64,000 bases of DNA from a virus, in the IMG/VR virus record IMGVR_UViG_3300032236_000443, positions 1 to 64,000 of that record; one strand, written 5' to 3'. The first letter of the stretch is position 1. Every line of letters begins with the position of its first letter. Below the pieces are notes generated by a model, which searched no databases, was not told the origin of the DNA, and saw nothing but the letters and a program-made list of their open reading frames with translations. This document shows positions 17,214 through 26,169 of this stretch, one piece after another. A program made the translations under genes and the position numbers.

Positions 17214-18778
17214 TACGAAATAATTCCTAGACTGATATTTCCTTCTTGGATTCTAAGGATTTGTCCGTTTCCTGCCGTAACGGTACCTAGTCCTGATGAA
17301 CCACCTTGAAGATACATAACAGTTAACTTAGCAGTTTTAACGCCCTCTGTTTGTTGCAATAGATATTCAACGTCTTGAACTGTAAGGCTGTCTGCAAAAT
17401 CCATGTAGTAATAACTGTAGTCAGTAACTAACTTTGCCTTGATATTTGCAGCAACTTCATTGTTTGTGTACTGAGGAAGTGCAGTGTATTGAAGGGCTAA
17501 GATTACATCTTTGTAAGTTGGTGGCATAACTACAACAGTAGTTCCAATAAGTGCATTAGGAGCGATTGCTGCGTCTGTTCTAAGCGCTAAGTCAATCCAT
17601 GCAGGTGTAGGTGTGTACTCATCGTCTCCTAAACCTGGGTGTAAATCTGGGTCTCCAACAGGTCGGTAAGGAGCCAAGTAAAGAGTTACCGATGTCCACA
17701 CGCTTGAAACTGCTTGCGCTTTGCCAGAACCGCTGACTCCAAGAGCAAGATTCTTAAAGTCATTAAGAGTTACAGCACGAGTATTAGTACGTAGGTAAAG
17801 CGGTGCCAATGCACGGACAAGGTCTAGAGGCTCTGGTTCAGCACCGTCTAAACCAACACCATCGTTAGTTGGCGTAATAAATGATTGAATAGCAATCAAG
17901 TCGTTTGAAGAAACTCCAGGAATATATTCAATAGTTGTAATCTTTTGAGGAGTAATGTTTCCAATAGTTCCTCCACCTACCTGATACTGAACACGAATTT
18001 CAGCAAAGTTTGTAGGAATAAGTCCTGAAATACCGTTACCAAATTGAACGTATACATTGTTATTTGCGTCTTGGTATGAAGTGAATACCTGGTCGTATGG
18101 GCCATAGTCAATGATGTGCTGTACTTGCTTCCACTTTGAGTAGTGAGAAGGGCTACTCTTTACATACACATTTACAGTTCCATCTACTACTGGGTTTTCC
18201 AAAAGTTGGAATACTTGACCTGGAGTTCCATCGGAACTTCCTACTAACTCTCCGTAAGAATTGGCGTCTGGTGAAACCAACGTAACGCTACGACCTTCTT
18301 TAGCCGCAACTGAAGTTACGCCAGAATCAGAGCCATTTGGGTCAGATGTAATGTCTGTCTGTGTAGTGAAGTAAACTGTTTGCACAGTGTCACCAATAAC
18401 GATGTCTCCTGATACAACTGTTCCAGCAGGAAGTGAAACAACCGTTGAGTCTGAAGTATTTGTAAAAGTAACGGTTAAGTTAGCGCTTTGATACCCTGCT
18501 GGGATATAGCCGTAAGTCTGTGAAAGGTTAAGCACACTCTCACGTTGGGTAGCGGTAGCAATAAACGCTTCGTTTGCATTACGGTCAATGTAATACGACA
18601 TTAAGTCGCCAAGATAGGCAAACGCCTCTACTAGAGCAATACCAAAATCTGCTGGGTCACTTGCACCCCATGTTGGAATTCTGTCTTGAATACGGCTAAT
18701 TAACTGCTCACGAATGGAGTAGTAGTCACGACTAGTGTAGTCAATAGATACTGGTATATAGGATGGAGGTGTGCTCAT
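17213..18778 (-). CDS. Baseplate J-like protein
   Basis: 521 aa. The N-terminal DPADFGIALVEAFAYLGDLM pattern, the central YVQFGNGISGLIP and the later ALNDFKNLALG-like stretch (VTLNDFKNLALGVSG) are characteristic of baseplate J/gp47 (T4 gp6) proteins that form the wedge ring. It overlaps the gp25 stop as ATGA. It pairs with the gp25-like protein to make the contractile baseplate. Confidence 0.9.
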   Translation of the reverse strand: MSTPPSYIPVSIDYTSRDYYSIREQLISRIQDRIPTWGASDPADFGIALVEAFAYLGDLMSYYIDRNANEAFIATATQRESVLNLSQTYGYIPAGYQSANLTVTFTNTSDSTVVSLPAGTVVSGDIVIGDTVQTVYFTTQTDITSDPNGSDSGVTSVAAKEGRSVTLVSPDANSYGELVGSSDGTPGQVFQLLENPVVDGTVNVYVKSSPSHYSKWKQVQHIIDYGPYDQVFTSYQDANNNVYVQFGNGISGLIPTNFAEIRVQYQVGGGTIGNITPQKITTIEYIPGVSSNDLIAIQSFITPTNDGVGLDGAEPEPLDLVRALAPLYLRTNTRAVTLNDFKNLALGVSGSGKAQAVSSVWTSVTLYLAPYRPVGDPDLHPGLGDDEYTPTPAWIDLALRTDAAIAPNALIGTTVVVMPPTYKDVILALQYTALPQYTNNEVAANIKAKLVTDYSYYYMDFADSLTVQDVEYLLQQTEGVKTAKLTVMYLQGGSSGLGTVTAGNGQILRIQEGNISLGIIS

Positions 18779-19173
18779 AGTGTCTCCTGGATTGGTGGAA
18801 GTGTGGCAGGTACAGTTACAATTCCAATAGTTGTAGAAGTTTGCTCAGAATTAGGTAGTGAGTAAGTAATGGTTACGCTAAGGGTAGTCGAATAATCGTC
18901 AAAAACTGTTTCTACAGACTCTAAAGTCAAGGGCCCAAGATACTTAGCAAATGCTCGTTCCACTTCAGTTTGAATGGTTGCCTCAGCATCGTCTGAAGTT
19001 TGCATGAATGCTTCAGGTACTAAAGTTCCAAACTCAGGGTTCATAAGGCGTTCACGGATGTTGGTTCCAACAACAGAGCGAACTCTGTCTGACCAAATTT
19101 TGCTCTGGTCTGTTGTTACACCTATAGAACCATAGGAAGTAACTTTAAATGGCAAAGATATAGAGGTTTCCAT
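18775..19173 (-). CDS. gp25/gpW-family baseplate wedge protein
   Basis: 132 aa from the ATG at 19173, which overlaps the upstream stop as TAATG; an in-frame ATG at 19188 would add five residues. The NIRERLMNPEFGTLVPEAF stretch and the EVERAFAKYLGPL region match T4 gp25-like lysozyme-fold wedge proteins, universal in contractile injection machines. No lysozyme catalytic function is expected in this family. Sits just before baseplate J, the usual order. Confidence 0.88.
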   Translation of the reverse strand: METSISLPFKVTSYGSIGVTTDQSKIWSDRVRSVVGTNIRERLMNPEFGTLVPEAFMQTSDDAEATIQTEVERAFAKYLGPLTLESVETVFDDYSTTLSVTITYSLPNSEQTSTTIGIVTVPATLPPIQETL

Positions 19174-20429
19174 TACCGACCAATCCATTTACTAGAAGAC
19201 ATTTTTAGCCCTGCTTTACTTTGGTTTACCAAAGGTGCTTTTCTGCTAATTTTAGCAACAGTTGTCTTAGTAGTCATTCCTGTCGCCATTTCAGAGAGCA
19301 CATTTCTTGTAGGAACAAGGCTAGCGTCAGAGTTACGAAGTCCAGTTCCTCTGTTATCGCCTGTACCATCGGTAAAGCACGTAAACTCAACGTTATAACG
19401 CCCATCGTAAGTCATGTGGTGGACTGCAGAAGTTACTACCCAAAATCCGTCTGTTTCGTCGCCAGTTCCATTTATGTCAATAGTTCTGTAAGGAGCAATT
19501 CTGGCATCGCCTTGGGCACTTCCCTCTGCGTGAAGGGAGAACCGTGCTAACTGAGCAAAGCCATCAGCCATTGCTTTGGCTGTTGCGGTGCTTTCAGCAA
19601 CACGGGTAGGAACTATCTCTTTAAACAAATCTTCTTTGGTAGAGATTCTAAGGCTCTTTCCAGTTTTACTTGGGGAAGAAGTTTGGGAAAAAATTCTTCC
19701 TGTAATTGGGTCTAATCCAGATACTACCTTGTCTTTTTTAACGTGAGAAGTTGATTCGTTAATACTTCCTACGGTGGTTCTAAACATGTCTAAGGTGTGT
19801 GCTTCGTATGTTGTCCCAGGGTTTATGTCATTGTCGTGGTAAGACAAGATAGGAATAGAGGTGTTGAAGTGGTCAATCATTTTGTCAATAGGATGGAAGT
19901 GAAGTTCTACACCAATAACGTGGCAAACATATCCAACACGTTCAGCAAGTTCTTGAAGTTTTTCCCAGTAAGAATGCCCAATCATAGTTTGTTGACCAAA
20001 CCGAACTGGGTGTTGAGTAACTACAGGTTTTAACTTATGCTTTTGTGCAATGTCAGTAGCAATTTCTGAAGCAGTTTTGTTTTTCCAAAGAGTATTTGCA
20101 CCTTCTTTTAATGGGAAAGAGGCAGCAATACCTTTAACTATGGTGTTTCGTGTCAGTGTTGCCTGTGTCTTTGAGTGAACGCTGTATACATGGCCTATGA
20201 ACTGACCAGAAGATGCTTCATTAGACCAAGAAATTTCCATTAGAACGCCAGTCTTCAACATAGTGTTAAAGAACTTATTGGCAGCGGCGTAAGAAAGTTC
20301 TACTTGGTCATGTTGACCTTTAGCCTGTCGTATGGTCACTGAGTTAGGTGCAACAGTTATTGAAGGAAACTCAGGGTATCTAACCTCAAACGTCGTACCT
20401 ACTCTACTTTGGTAGGTACGTTTAGTCAT
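19173..20429 (-). CDS. Baseplate hub protein (gpD / gp27-like)
   Basis: 418 aa. The sequence pattern (SVTIRQAKGQHDQVELSYAA, TLWKNKTASEIATDIAQKHK, HSYWEKLQELAERVGYVCHV, then LHFHPID) is that of the late-control gpD/gp27 hub family, which makes the trimeric hub holding the spike. It overlaps the LysM-like gene upstream by 8 bases and the gp25 gene downstream. Confidence 0.8.
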   Translation of the reverse strand: MTKRTYQSRVGTTFEVRYPEFPSITVAPNSVTIRQAKGQHDQVELSYAAANKFFNTMLKTGVLMEISWSNEASSGQFIGHVYSVHSKTQATLTRNTIVKGIAASFPLKEGANTLWKNKTASEIATDIAQKHKLKPVVTQHPVRFGQQTMIGHSYWEKLQELAERVGYVCHVIGVELHFHPIDKMIDHFNTSIPILSYHDNDINPGTTYEAHTLDMFRTTVGSINESTSHVKKDKVVSGLDPITGRIFSQTSSPSKTGKSLRISTKEDLFKEIVPTRVAESTATAKAMADGFAQLARFSLHAEGSAQGDARIAPYRTIDINGTGDETDGFWVVTSAVHHMTYDGRYNVEFTCFTDGTGDNRGTGLRNSDASLVPTRNVLSEMATGMTTKTTVAKISRKAPLVNQSKAGLKMSSSKWIGR

Positions 20430-20697
20430 TAGGAATCCTTAGTTGAGTTCCAATAGGAATCTCAAATGGGTTAATAATCTCTGGGTTAATGTCCATGATT
20501 TTCCACCATAGCGAAGCATTACCCAGGTTTACAGCAGCAATGTTTTGCACATTATCAATTTCTGTAACCTCATGAATGTAAAACTTTGACTGGTAGTTAG
20601 GCCATGCTCTAAAGACGGTTAATGCAAACTCATCTTTGTACGAGTTGTAACCGTAGAACAAAGGACCATCTGAATAGCGGCTGTCTAAGTAAATCAC
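20422..20697 (-). CDS. LysM-like baseplate protein
   Basis: 91 aa with GTG start at 20697 (GTGA overlap). The C-terminal part (SLWWKIMDINPEIINPFEIP then IGTQLRIPN) resembles the LysM-type domain of T4 gp53 and related CIS baseplate proteins, where it bridges tube and wedge. The N-terminus is aromatic-rich (LDSRYSDGPLFYGYNSY). It lies between the CIS-tube-like and hub genes, as expected for this role. Confidence 0.7.
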   Translation of the reverse strand: MIYLDSRYSDGPLFYGYNSYKDEFALTVFRAWPNYQSKFYIHEVTEIDNVQNIAAVNLGNASLWWKIMDINPEIINPFEIPIGTQLRIPND

Positions 20698-21974
20698 TGT
20701 TGATACACCGCCAAGTTTCCTCCGCCAGTTGTTGCCGCTCCTTTAGCGGTAATAATTCCATCCCAGTAACGGTTACAGGTCAGTGAAACAAACGTTTGAA
20801 CAGGAACCATTCGGCTATTAAAAATGGTGTGACGAATAGAAAGTCCAGTTACACGTACACGATAGCGAAGGTTATTTCCTAAATGCAGTTCTACTGGACG
20901 TACAGGCAACCAACCTGGGTCGCTTGTTTCTCCTCGTAGTGAGGAAACATAATTTGAGTTTCCTGCATAACCATGAAGTGCCTTAAACAAGTACTCCATG
21001 TCATACATAGTTCCCATTTCAACAATTTTCTTTAGTTCGGCACGCTCAGAACTTCCTGGTGGAGGAGTCCATTTTGGATAAGGACTACTTCCGTCATAAG
21101 TTCCGTCTGGCCTTAGTACTTGCATATCTTCTGTTCTGTTTAAGAACAAGTCAAAAGAAACTGTAGCACCTGTCATGTTTGCAGTAATAGGTGCAGTATG
21201 GTCTAAACCAAGTGCTTCGTACATTGGGTTTGCTAACGCAACTCCCTGCCAAGACATATTAATTTCTTTAGGGTTGTACATAAACTTAAACCCGTACATA
21301 TTTCCATCAAATTTTCTTTTGTCTTTTTTAGCAGCCTGAGTTGCTTGCGCTAAAACGTTTACAGAGTTAGTTACACGGTCCATCTGCAAAGTTCCTCGAC
21401 CACCAGCAATATTTCCGTCTTGGGTTATCGTCCAAGCCTTAATCGCATCACTGTAAGCGCCTTGGTCTACAAAGTGGAACATGCCTTCAGTTCCTGTTTT
21501 TACTAACTTTCTTGTTGTCCAAGAACCGCTGTCGTAAGGATGTGGAATTTTTTCTTCTACATACTCGGCTGCTTTGGGCATAGACAATGGGTTGAAGTAA
21601 GCGCTGCTAACCATAGGGGCGTTGTAATAGAAAGGTCCTTTACTAGGGGTAACCTTTACGTCAGGTGTACCGCTACCGCTGCTGCTACTGCTGCTTCCAG
21701 CAGAACGGCCTTTTCCATCTACTGATGGCATTGGTTTTACAAACTTTTTTGCCGCAGCAATAGACGCCTTCTCAGACATACCTGAAGGCATACCGTAAAT
21801 GTTAGTAGGAGGTGAGTACATAGTTGCCGTGGCAGTGGCTGAACCTATGTTTTGAAATTGCAGCAAATCGGTAGCAGGAAGATACAGTTGAGTATCTGGA
21901 ATTGGTGTGGTCTTTTGGAACGTAGGAATATTTGCGTTCTTAAAAGCAGGGGTCTTTGCTTTTTTAGGTGCCAT
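20694..21974 (-). CDS. CIS tube-initiator-like baseplate protein
   Basis: 426 aa. The N-terminal 130 residues are low complexity (P/S-rich, with SSSSSSGSG). Residues about 220-290 read FKFMYNPKEINMSWQG ... VSFDLFLNRTED, the pattern of the CIS_tube domain found next to LysM proteins in contractile systems. The C-terminal YRVRVTGLSIRHTIFNSRMV...TFVSLTCNRYW fits the same family. It probably joins hub and inner tube. The assignment rests on pattern only. Confidence 0.55.
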   Translation of the reverse strand: MAPKKAKTPAFKNANIPTFQKTTPIPDTQLYLPATDLLQFQNIGSATATATMYSPPTNIYGMPSGMSEKASIAAAKKFVKPMPSVDGKGRSAGSSSSSSGSGTPDVKVTPSKGPFYYNAPMVSSAYFNPLSMPKAAEYVEEKIPHPYDSGSWTTRKLVKTGTEGMFHFVDQGAYSDAIKAWTITQDGNIAGGRGTLQMDRVTNSVNVLAQATQAAKKDKRKFDGNMYGFKFMYNPKEINMSWQGVALANPMYEALGLDHTAPITANMTGATVSFDLFLNRTEDMQVLRPDGTYDGSSPYPKWTPPPGSSERAELKKIVEMGTMYDMEYLFKALHGYAGNSNYVSSLRGETSDPGWLPVRPVELHLGNNLRYRVRVTGLSIRHTIFNSRMVPVQTFVSLTCNRYWDGIITAKGAATTGGGNLAVYQQ

Positions 21975-24553
21975 TATTTACGTCCAATCATATCGGAAGA
22001 ACTTGAGTCATCTATTAAGGCTTTAACTCTTTTAGCAAAGAGAATTGCTTCACTATCAGATGCTTGGCTTACAGTTAAGTATATGTTTGTTGTATTACCA
22101 ATACTGGTAGAACCAGAAGAAGTTACCGTAGGAACAGTTGAAACAGTGTCAATTACTGTTTGAGTATCTGGCATAGAAGCACCAGAGCCTGGAGTTCCTC
22201 CACCTTTAATTTTTGTTCCCCATTTTGAACTGTTTACATCTGCTGTAAACTGTTCAAGAGAAGCGTTTGACCTTAAGTCATTCATAATCTTTGTGTAACC
22301 ACGAGCATCAGCGTTAGCGCCAGTAAGAGTCTGTAAGGTTGCATCTACACCCTGGTCTAAAGAACCATAAGTCTTTACTCCAACAGAGTTAAAGACCCCA
22401 GCACCTGGCATATCTAAGGTTGTGTTTAGGGGGTTAAAGGCGTTATTAGACGTTCCTCCCTCCCAGTGCATCCACGTAGTAAGCGCAGTTACATCGCTAT
22501 CTGTAACTTTAATGCCAGCCTTAGTTAAGAATGCTCTAGCAAATTCTTGGTCACCAGCAGTTCCAGCATTAGGGTTTACAGCGCCGTTACTTCCAGAATT
22601 TTGGTAGATGCCTAGTGTTTGTAAGCCTGCTGCTGCAGTCAAAGCATTTGTGTTCATTGGGTCAAATGCTGTTTGCCCAGAAATAGGAAGAATTGCTCCC
22701 TGAAGTTTTGATGGGTCTACAGGATTATTAGGGCCTTGTTGAACTTCAAAGTGAAGACCAGGTCCAGTTGTGTTACCTGATTTTCCAGTTTCACCAATTT
22801 TTTGGCCTTGAGATACTTGTGTTCCAGGACTAACATCTTTGCGGCTTAAGTGAGCGTAAATCGTAGAGTAACCATCAGGATGGTTGATTATTACTGCATC
22901 ACCATAGTCTGGGTTAAGAGTTTGATTGGAAACAATTCCATCTTTTGCTGCAACAACAGTAGTTCCAATGTCAGCAATAAAGTCTGTTCCTAAGTGCTTT
23001 CCACCTGTTTTAGACCAAATACTACTGTCAATATCTCCGTAGTTTGCAGAGACAGTGCCTACTGCAGTACCTCCTGATGCCAAAGCATTTGAAAGACCAG
23101 TTGTATCGGTAGGGGCTAATGCATTTGTTGCGCCTGGCGTTCCTCCACCACGAGCACGTCCGCTAAAGGAGCCTCCGTAACCTGGGCTTCCTCCTCCTCC
23201 AAATGTCATTGCAGCACCAGCAGCCGCAATAGGTACGCCAATTCCAACTTCTGAAGTAAGTGCTCCAGCAGCCATCATTCCAACGCCAAGTATCTTTTTA
23301 CCAATACCTAAAATACTTCCAAAAAGGCTCTTTGCACCTTTACCAGCGTTTGTTCCGCTAAGCCCATCGAGATAAGCCTTGTAACCTTCAAGAGATGCAA
23401 TAGTGTCTCCAAAGGCTTTGTTAAATGCTGTTACAGTGTCTGCAGCAGTTTGTAGCCCTTGAATTGCTGCTGATTCTGATTTACCTGCAACTCCAGTTTG
23501 AGAAGAGTTCATTTGGTACAAAGGACTGTAAGGGTTGTTATTGCCAGTTGCATTTTGCGCTGAGGCTAAGTCTGGGTTCTTTCCATTTGCAATATCTTGG
23601 AACGCTTTACGCATCATGATTCCAAGGTCACCTGTAAAGCCCATGCTCTGCATTGCTGGACCTAAGTTACCGTTTTGGAAATCGCTGTTGATTCCTGCTG
23701 CAGTGTTACCGTTAGGGAACAAAACTGAGTAGGCTTGCTGTGCAATATTTCCTACACTAAGAGCGTTACCCTTTGAGTCAATGGTAGAGATACCGTATTG
23801 ATAAAGGTTTGCTCCCATACCGCCAGTTGCAAGAGCAGACATGGCATTTGCTGCGTTCTCGTTTGGCATAGCCAAGGTACGAGCAGCACCAGCAACTTGG
23901 GATACTACGTTAAGGTAATTTTGGCTTCCAGCATTAAATCCAGCATTTGCAAGAATGTTTGCAGTTGCTGCATCGGAGCCCATGCTTGTAATTTGACCTT
24001 GTAGAGCGCTAAAGGTTGCGTTCTCTAATTTTGCACGGCTGATGCTGTTACCACTCATTGTTGCTGCTTGGAAGTAACCACCAGCACGGTTAACAATTGT
24101 GTTGGTATCAATCATGCTTGCAAAAGCAGCCTTAACAGGAGCAGTAACTAAATCTGTACCGATGCTAAGAGCAGCCATAGCCATGGTGCCTTTGCCTACT
24201 CCTCCACCACCAGAGAAGCCTGCAAGTCCAAGGCCTGTTCCTGTACCCCCTGTTCCTCCTGCAGCGCCTTGAGGTTCTCCACCAACAACTCCAGGAGTTG
24301 TGGCAGCCATTGAAGGCATAGCAGATGGAGCAGGAGTACTGAACTGTGCAAGAGCGCCGTACATAACATTAGTGTTTCCACCAACGCCTAATCCTTTTTG
24401 TCCTGTTCCAGCACCAATTGCAGCACCAACATTAGAGAAGGTGCTGCTAGCGGCAGAGCCAACACTAGCGATGGCAGAGTGGAGTTGGTTGACCTTGTTA
24501 GTTAAGTCAGAAACTCCCTGCGACATCGCTTGGATGTTTTGTACTACGCTCAC
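21974..24553 (-). CDS. Tape measure protein with M23 and lysozyme-like domains
   Basis: 859 aa, GTG start. The first ~480 residues are Ala/Gly/Ser-rich helix and coil with a hydrophobic stretch (ILGIGKKILGVGMMAAGAL). An M23-type domain spans about 505-620: His520 and Asp524 (HLGTD), His568 (YAHLS) and His601 (GLHFEV). Residue 599 is Gly where most M23 enzymes have the catalytic His of HxH. Residues about 680-815 (WMHWEGGTSNNAFNPLNTT) resemble the second peptidoglycan-hydrolase motif of mycobacteriophage tape measures. It sets tail length and likely opens the wall at infection. Confidence 0.85.
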   Translation of the reverse strand: MSVVQNIQAMSQGVSDLTNKVNQLHSAIASVGSAASSTFSNVGAAIGAGTGQKGLGVGGNTNVMYGALAQFSTPAPSAMPSMAATTPGVVGGEPQGAAGGTGGTGTGLGLAGFSGGGGVGKGTMAMAALSIGTDLVTAPVKAAFASMIDTNTIVNRAGGYFQAATMSGNSISRAKLENATFSALQGQITSMGSDAATANILANAGFNAGSQNYLNVVSQVAGAARTLAMPNENAANAMSALATGGMGANLYQYGISTIDSKGNALSVGNIAQQAYSVLFPNGNTAAGINSDFQNGNLGPAMQSMGFTGDLGIMMRKAFQDIANGKNPDLASAQNATGNNNPYSPLYQMNSSQTGVAGKSESAAIQGLQTAADTVTAFNKAFGDTIASLEGYKAYLDGLSGTNAGKGAKSLFGSILGIGKKILGVGMMAAGALTSEVGIGVPIAAAGAAMTFGGGGSPGYGGSFSGRARGGGTPGATNALAPTDTTGLSNALASGGTAVGTVSANYGDIDSSIWSKTGGKHLGTDFIADIGTTVVAAKDGIVSNQTLNPDYGDAVIINHPDGYSTIYAHLSRKDVSPGTQVSQGQKIGETGKSGNTTGPGLHFEVQQGPNNPVDPSKLQGAILPISGQTAFDPMNTNALTAAAGLQTLGIYQNSGSNGAVNPNAGTAGDQEFARAFLTKAGIKVTDSDVTALTTWMHWEGGTSNNAFNPLNTTLDMPGAGVFNSVGVKTYGSLDQGVDATLQTLTGANADARGYTKIMNDLRSNASLEQFTADVNSSKWGTKIKGGGTPGSGASMPDTQTVIDTVSTVPTVTSSGSTSIGNTTNIYLTVSQASDSEAILFAKRVKALIDDSSSSDMIGRK

Positions 24554-24563
24554 TTAGTGCCTT

Positions 24564-24710
24564 TCAGTTCTTAACCTCTACGAGGTTAAACCAGTTATCT
24601 CGTTCTCTAGGTGACAATTCTTTGATGTCATTTAGAGTCCAGTTTGTGTACGCTTCTCCTAACCATTTCCATTCCCTTATCAGGAACTTGTATGGCGTTC
24701 TGCTATATAC
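24564..24710 (-). CDS. +1-frame extension of chaperone-like gene (frameshift product)
   Basis: 48 codons open in the +1 frame relative to the gene at 24703-25515, ending TGA at 24566-24564 just before the tape-measure GTG. The peptide runs VYSRTPYKFLIREWKWLGEA, then YTNWTLNDIKELSPRERDNW and FNLVEVKN. It has no ATG or GTG, and its only TTG is near the end, so it is best explained by translation continuing from the upstream gene. LSPRER-type endings are common in phage tail-assembly chaperone fusions placed exactly here. Confidence 0.65.
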   Translation of the reverse strand, partial: VYSRTPYKFLIREWKWLGEAYTNWTLNDIKELSPRERDNWFNLVEVKN

Positions 24711-25515
24711 GAAACAAGGCTCCTAAACTAATAGGAACACTTACCTCACTTTCGCAATCAGGGCAAGTAACAGTGAGGCTGTCAAACTTTGGACCTGGGA
24801 TGCGCTCATTAATTGCGTCAACAATCTTGCGTCGGTCTGTAAGGCTTAGGTTCTGAACCTGTGCCTTACCAATAACTGGGGAGTTACCAATCTTCATAAC
24901 TGTGTTTTCAAGAAGAATGGTGTTTAGTTCTGCCGCAGTTTTATCTGCGTTAAGAATCAATTCTTTCTGGGTAATGCCAGTAGGAAGTTGAACGGTAAAT
25001 TCAACATTCTTTCCTTGTACGGTGAATACTCGGTCATTGATTGGGTCAGCAAGTTTTTGGACCTTGATATCTGTATCAATGTCTACTTCCACAGTCTTTA
25101 CATCTTGGCACTTGCCGCAATAGGCTCCAACAGGAGGGTTTGCTCCAAAGGTTACCTTGAGAATAGACAACAGAAGCATGTCTCTGTCACCAGAGAGCAT
25201 CTTGTCTAATACGTCTTCAGTAATCTTTTGGTTCCCTACTCGCACTGAGCCACGCTGGAGGATAGTGAGAAGCGCCTTGCTAGTGGTTGACGCACGGGCA
25301 ATCGCCTCTTCATCCTTACCGTTTAGTTCACGTACTTCCGCTTCGGTGATGACCTCCCCAGTTTCGCTATCGAGATAGCCACCAGGGAGAGTCACCAACG
25401 TATCCGAAGGAGGTGTAACTTCTACTTCTTTTTGTTGCGGCTTTTCTGCCACAACTTTCTTAATCAAGTCGTTTGCCAATGCGGGATTAGCCGCTGCACT
25501 AATGGTGTTCGTCAT
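24703..25515 (-). CDS. Tail assembly chaperone / T4-type hub-assembly-like zinc protein
   Basis: 270 aa in the zero frame. Two CxxC pairs (CGKCQ about residue 133 and CPDCES about 252) suggest a zinc site. The C-terminus VPISLGALFRI and overall layout resemble the T4_baseplate (gp26/gp51-like) group and tail chaperones of myoviruses. Position between tube and tape measure is the canonical chaperone slot. A +1 slip at UUU-C near the stop would give a 316-aa fusion. ATG at 25515. Confidence 0.65.
   Translation of the reverse strand: MTNTISAAANPALANDLIKKVVAEKPQQKEVEVTPPSDTLVTLPGGYLDSETGEVITEAEVRELNGKDEEAIARASTTSKALLTILQRGSVRVGNQKITEDVLDKMLSGDRDMLLLSILKVTFGANPPVGAYCGKCQDVKTVEVDIDTDIKVQKLADPINDRVFTVQGKNVEFTVQLPTGITQKELILNADKTAAELNTILLENTVMKIGNSPVIGKAQVQNLSLTDRRKIVDAINERIPGPKFDSLTVTCPDCESEVSVPISLGALFRI
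24711..24714 (-). promoter_or_regulatory. Candidate +1 slippery site (UUUC)
   Basis: On the minus strand the zero frame reads GCC TTG TTT CGT ATA TAG. A tRNA-Phe on UUU can re-pair on UUC after slipping one base forward, entering the open frame GTA TAT AGC. The +1 frame has a stop only five codons earlier, so the shift must happen in this short window; no other codon there offers equally good re-pairing. Inferred from sequence only. Confidence 0.5.
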
Positions 25516-25532
25516 GTTATTCCTTTGTTAGA

Positions 25533-26147
25533 TTAGAATGTTGCTGCTGAAGTTACTTTTTTATCTGTATCAATTGAAGCCCAGTTAAGGTCAAAGCCTT
25601 CGTGGACTAGGGTCATCTGCTCAACGTAGAGAGCGTTGTCTCCAGCGTTAAGGTCTGAGTATGCAACGGTTGTAGGCCATGCGTTGTAGACCTTGAAGCG
25701 CATTGCTACTTCGTCAGAGCCTCCAGCAGTAGCGCCAGAGTTAACGTCAGCACCAGCAGATGGGACTGGGTGGTTAAGGACTGCAATTTCCAAATCGCAA
25801 CGGAAGTTGCGAGATGGTGCAAGTGTTGAACCGCCAGCCTGAACAGTTGCGAACAACTGCTTCATCCAATCCCAGTTTTGCTTGCTTCCAAGGATGACGC
25901 CACGTTGAAGAGTCAACGGGGTGAATGAAGTCTGTCCTGGAATCTGGTGAACAGTGGTGTTGTAGCCACCTTCACGGTAAGGGATAGAGTCTGTGGTTAC
26001 AGCCAATCCTGAAACAGAGGTGAAACCAATGCTTACAGGGTTGAAGGCTGTGTTTGATGTGTCTTGAGGCTGGAACGTTACCAAGAACCGAAAGTTACGG
26101 ACTGGGTCAGTTGCTAGCGTCGAGCGATTGTTGACAATTGTTGCCAT
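25533..26147 (-). CDS. Tail tube protein (gp19-like)
   Basis: 204 aa. The pattern PVRNFRFLVTFQPQD, GFTSVSGLAVTTDSIPYREG, LTLQRGVI and the closing MTLVHEGFDLNW is that of the T4 gp19 tail tube family. It polymerises into the inner tube within the sheath encoded just upstream. ATG at 26147, 22 bases after the sheath stop. Confidence 0.92.
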   Translation of the reverse strand: MATIVNNRSTLATDPVRNFRFLVTFQPQDTSNTAFNPVSIGFTSVSGLAVTTDSIPYREGGYNTTVHQIPGQTSFTPLTLQRGVILGSKQNWDWMKQLFATVQAGGSTLAPSRNFRCDLEIAVLNHPVPSAGADVNSGATAGGSDEVAMRFKVYNAWPTTVAYSDLNAGDNALYVEQMTLVHEGFDLNWASIDTDKKVTSAATF

Positions 26148-26169
26148 TGTTTATTTATCTCCTTCGTTC

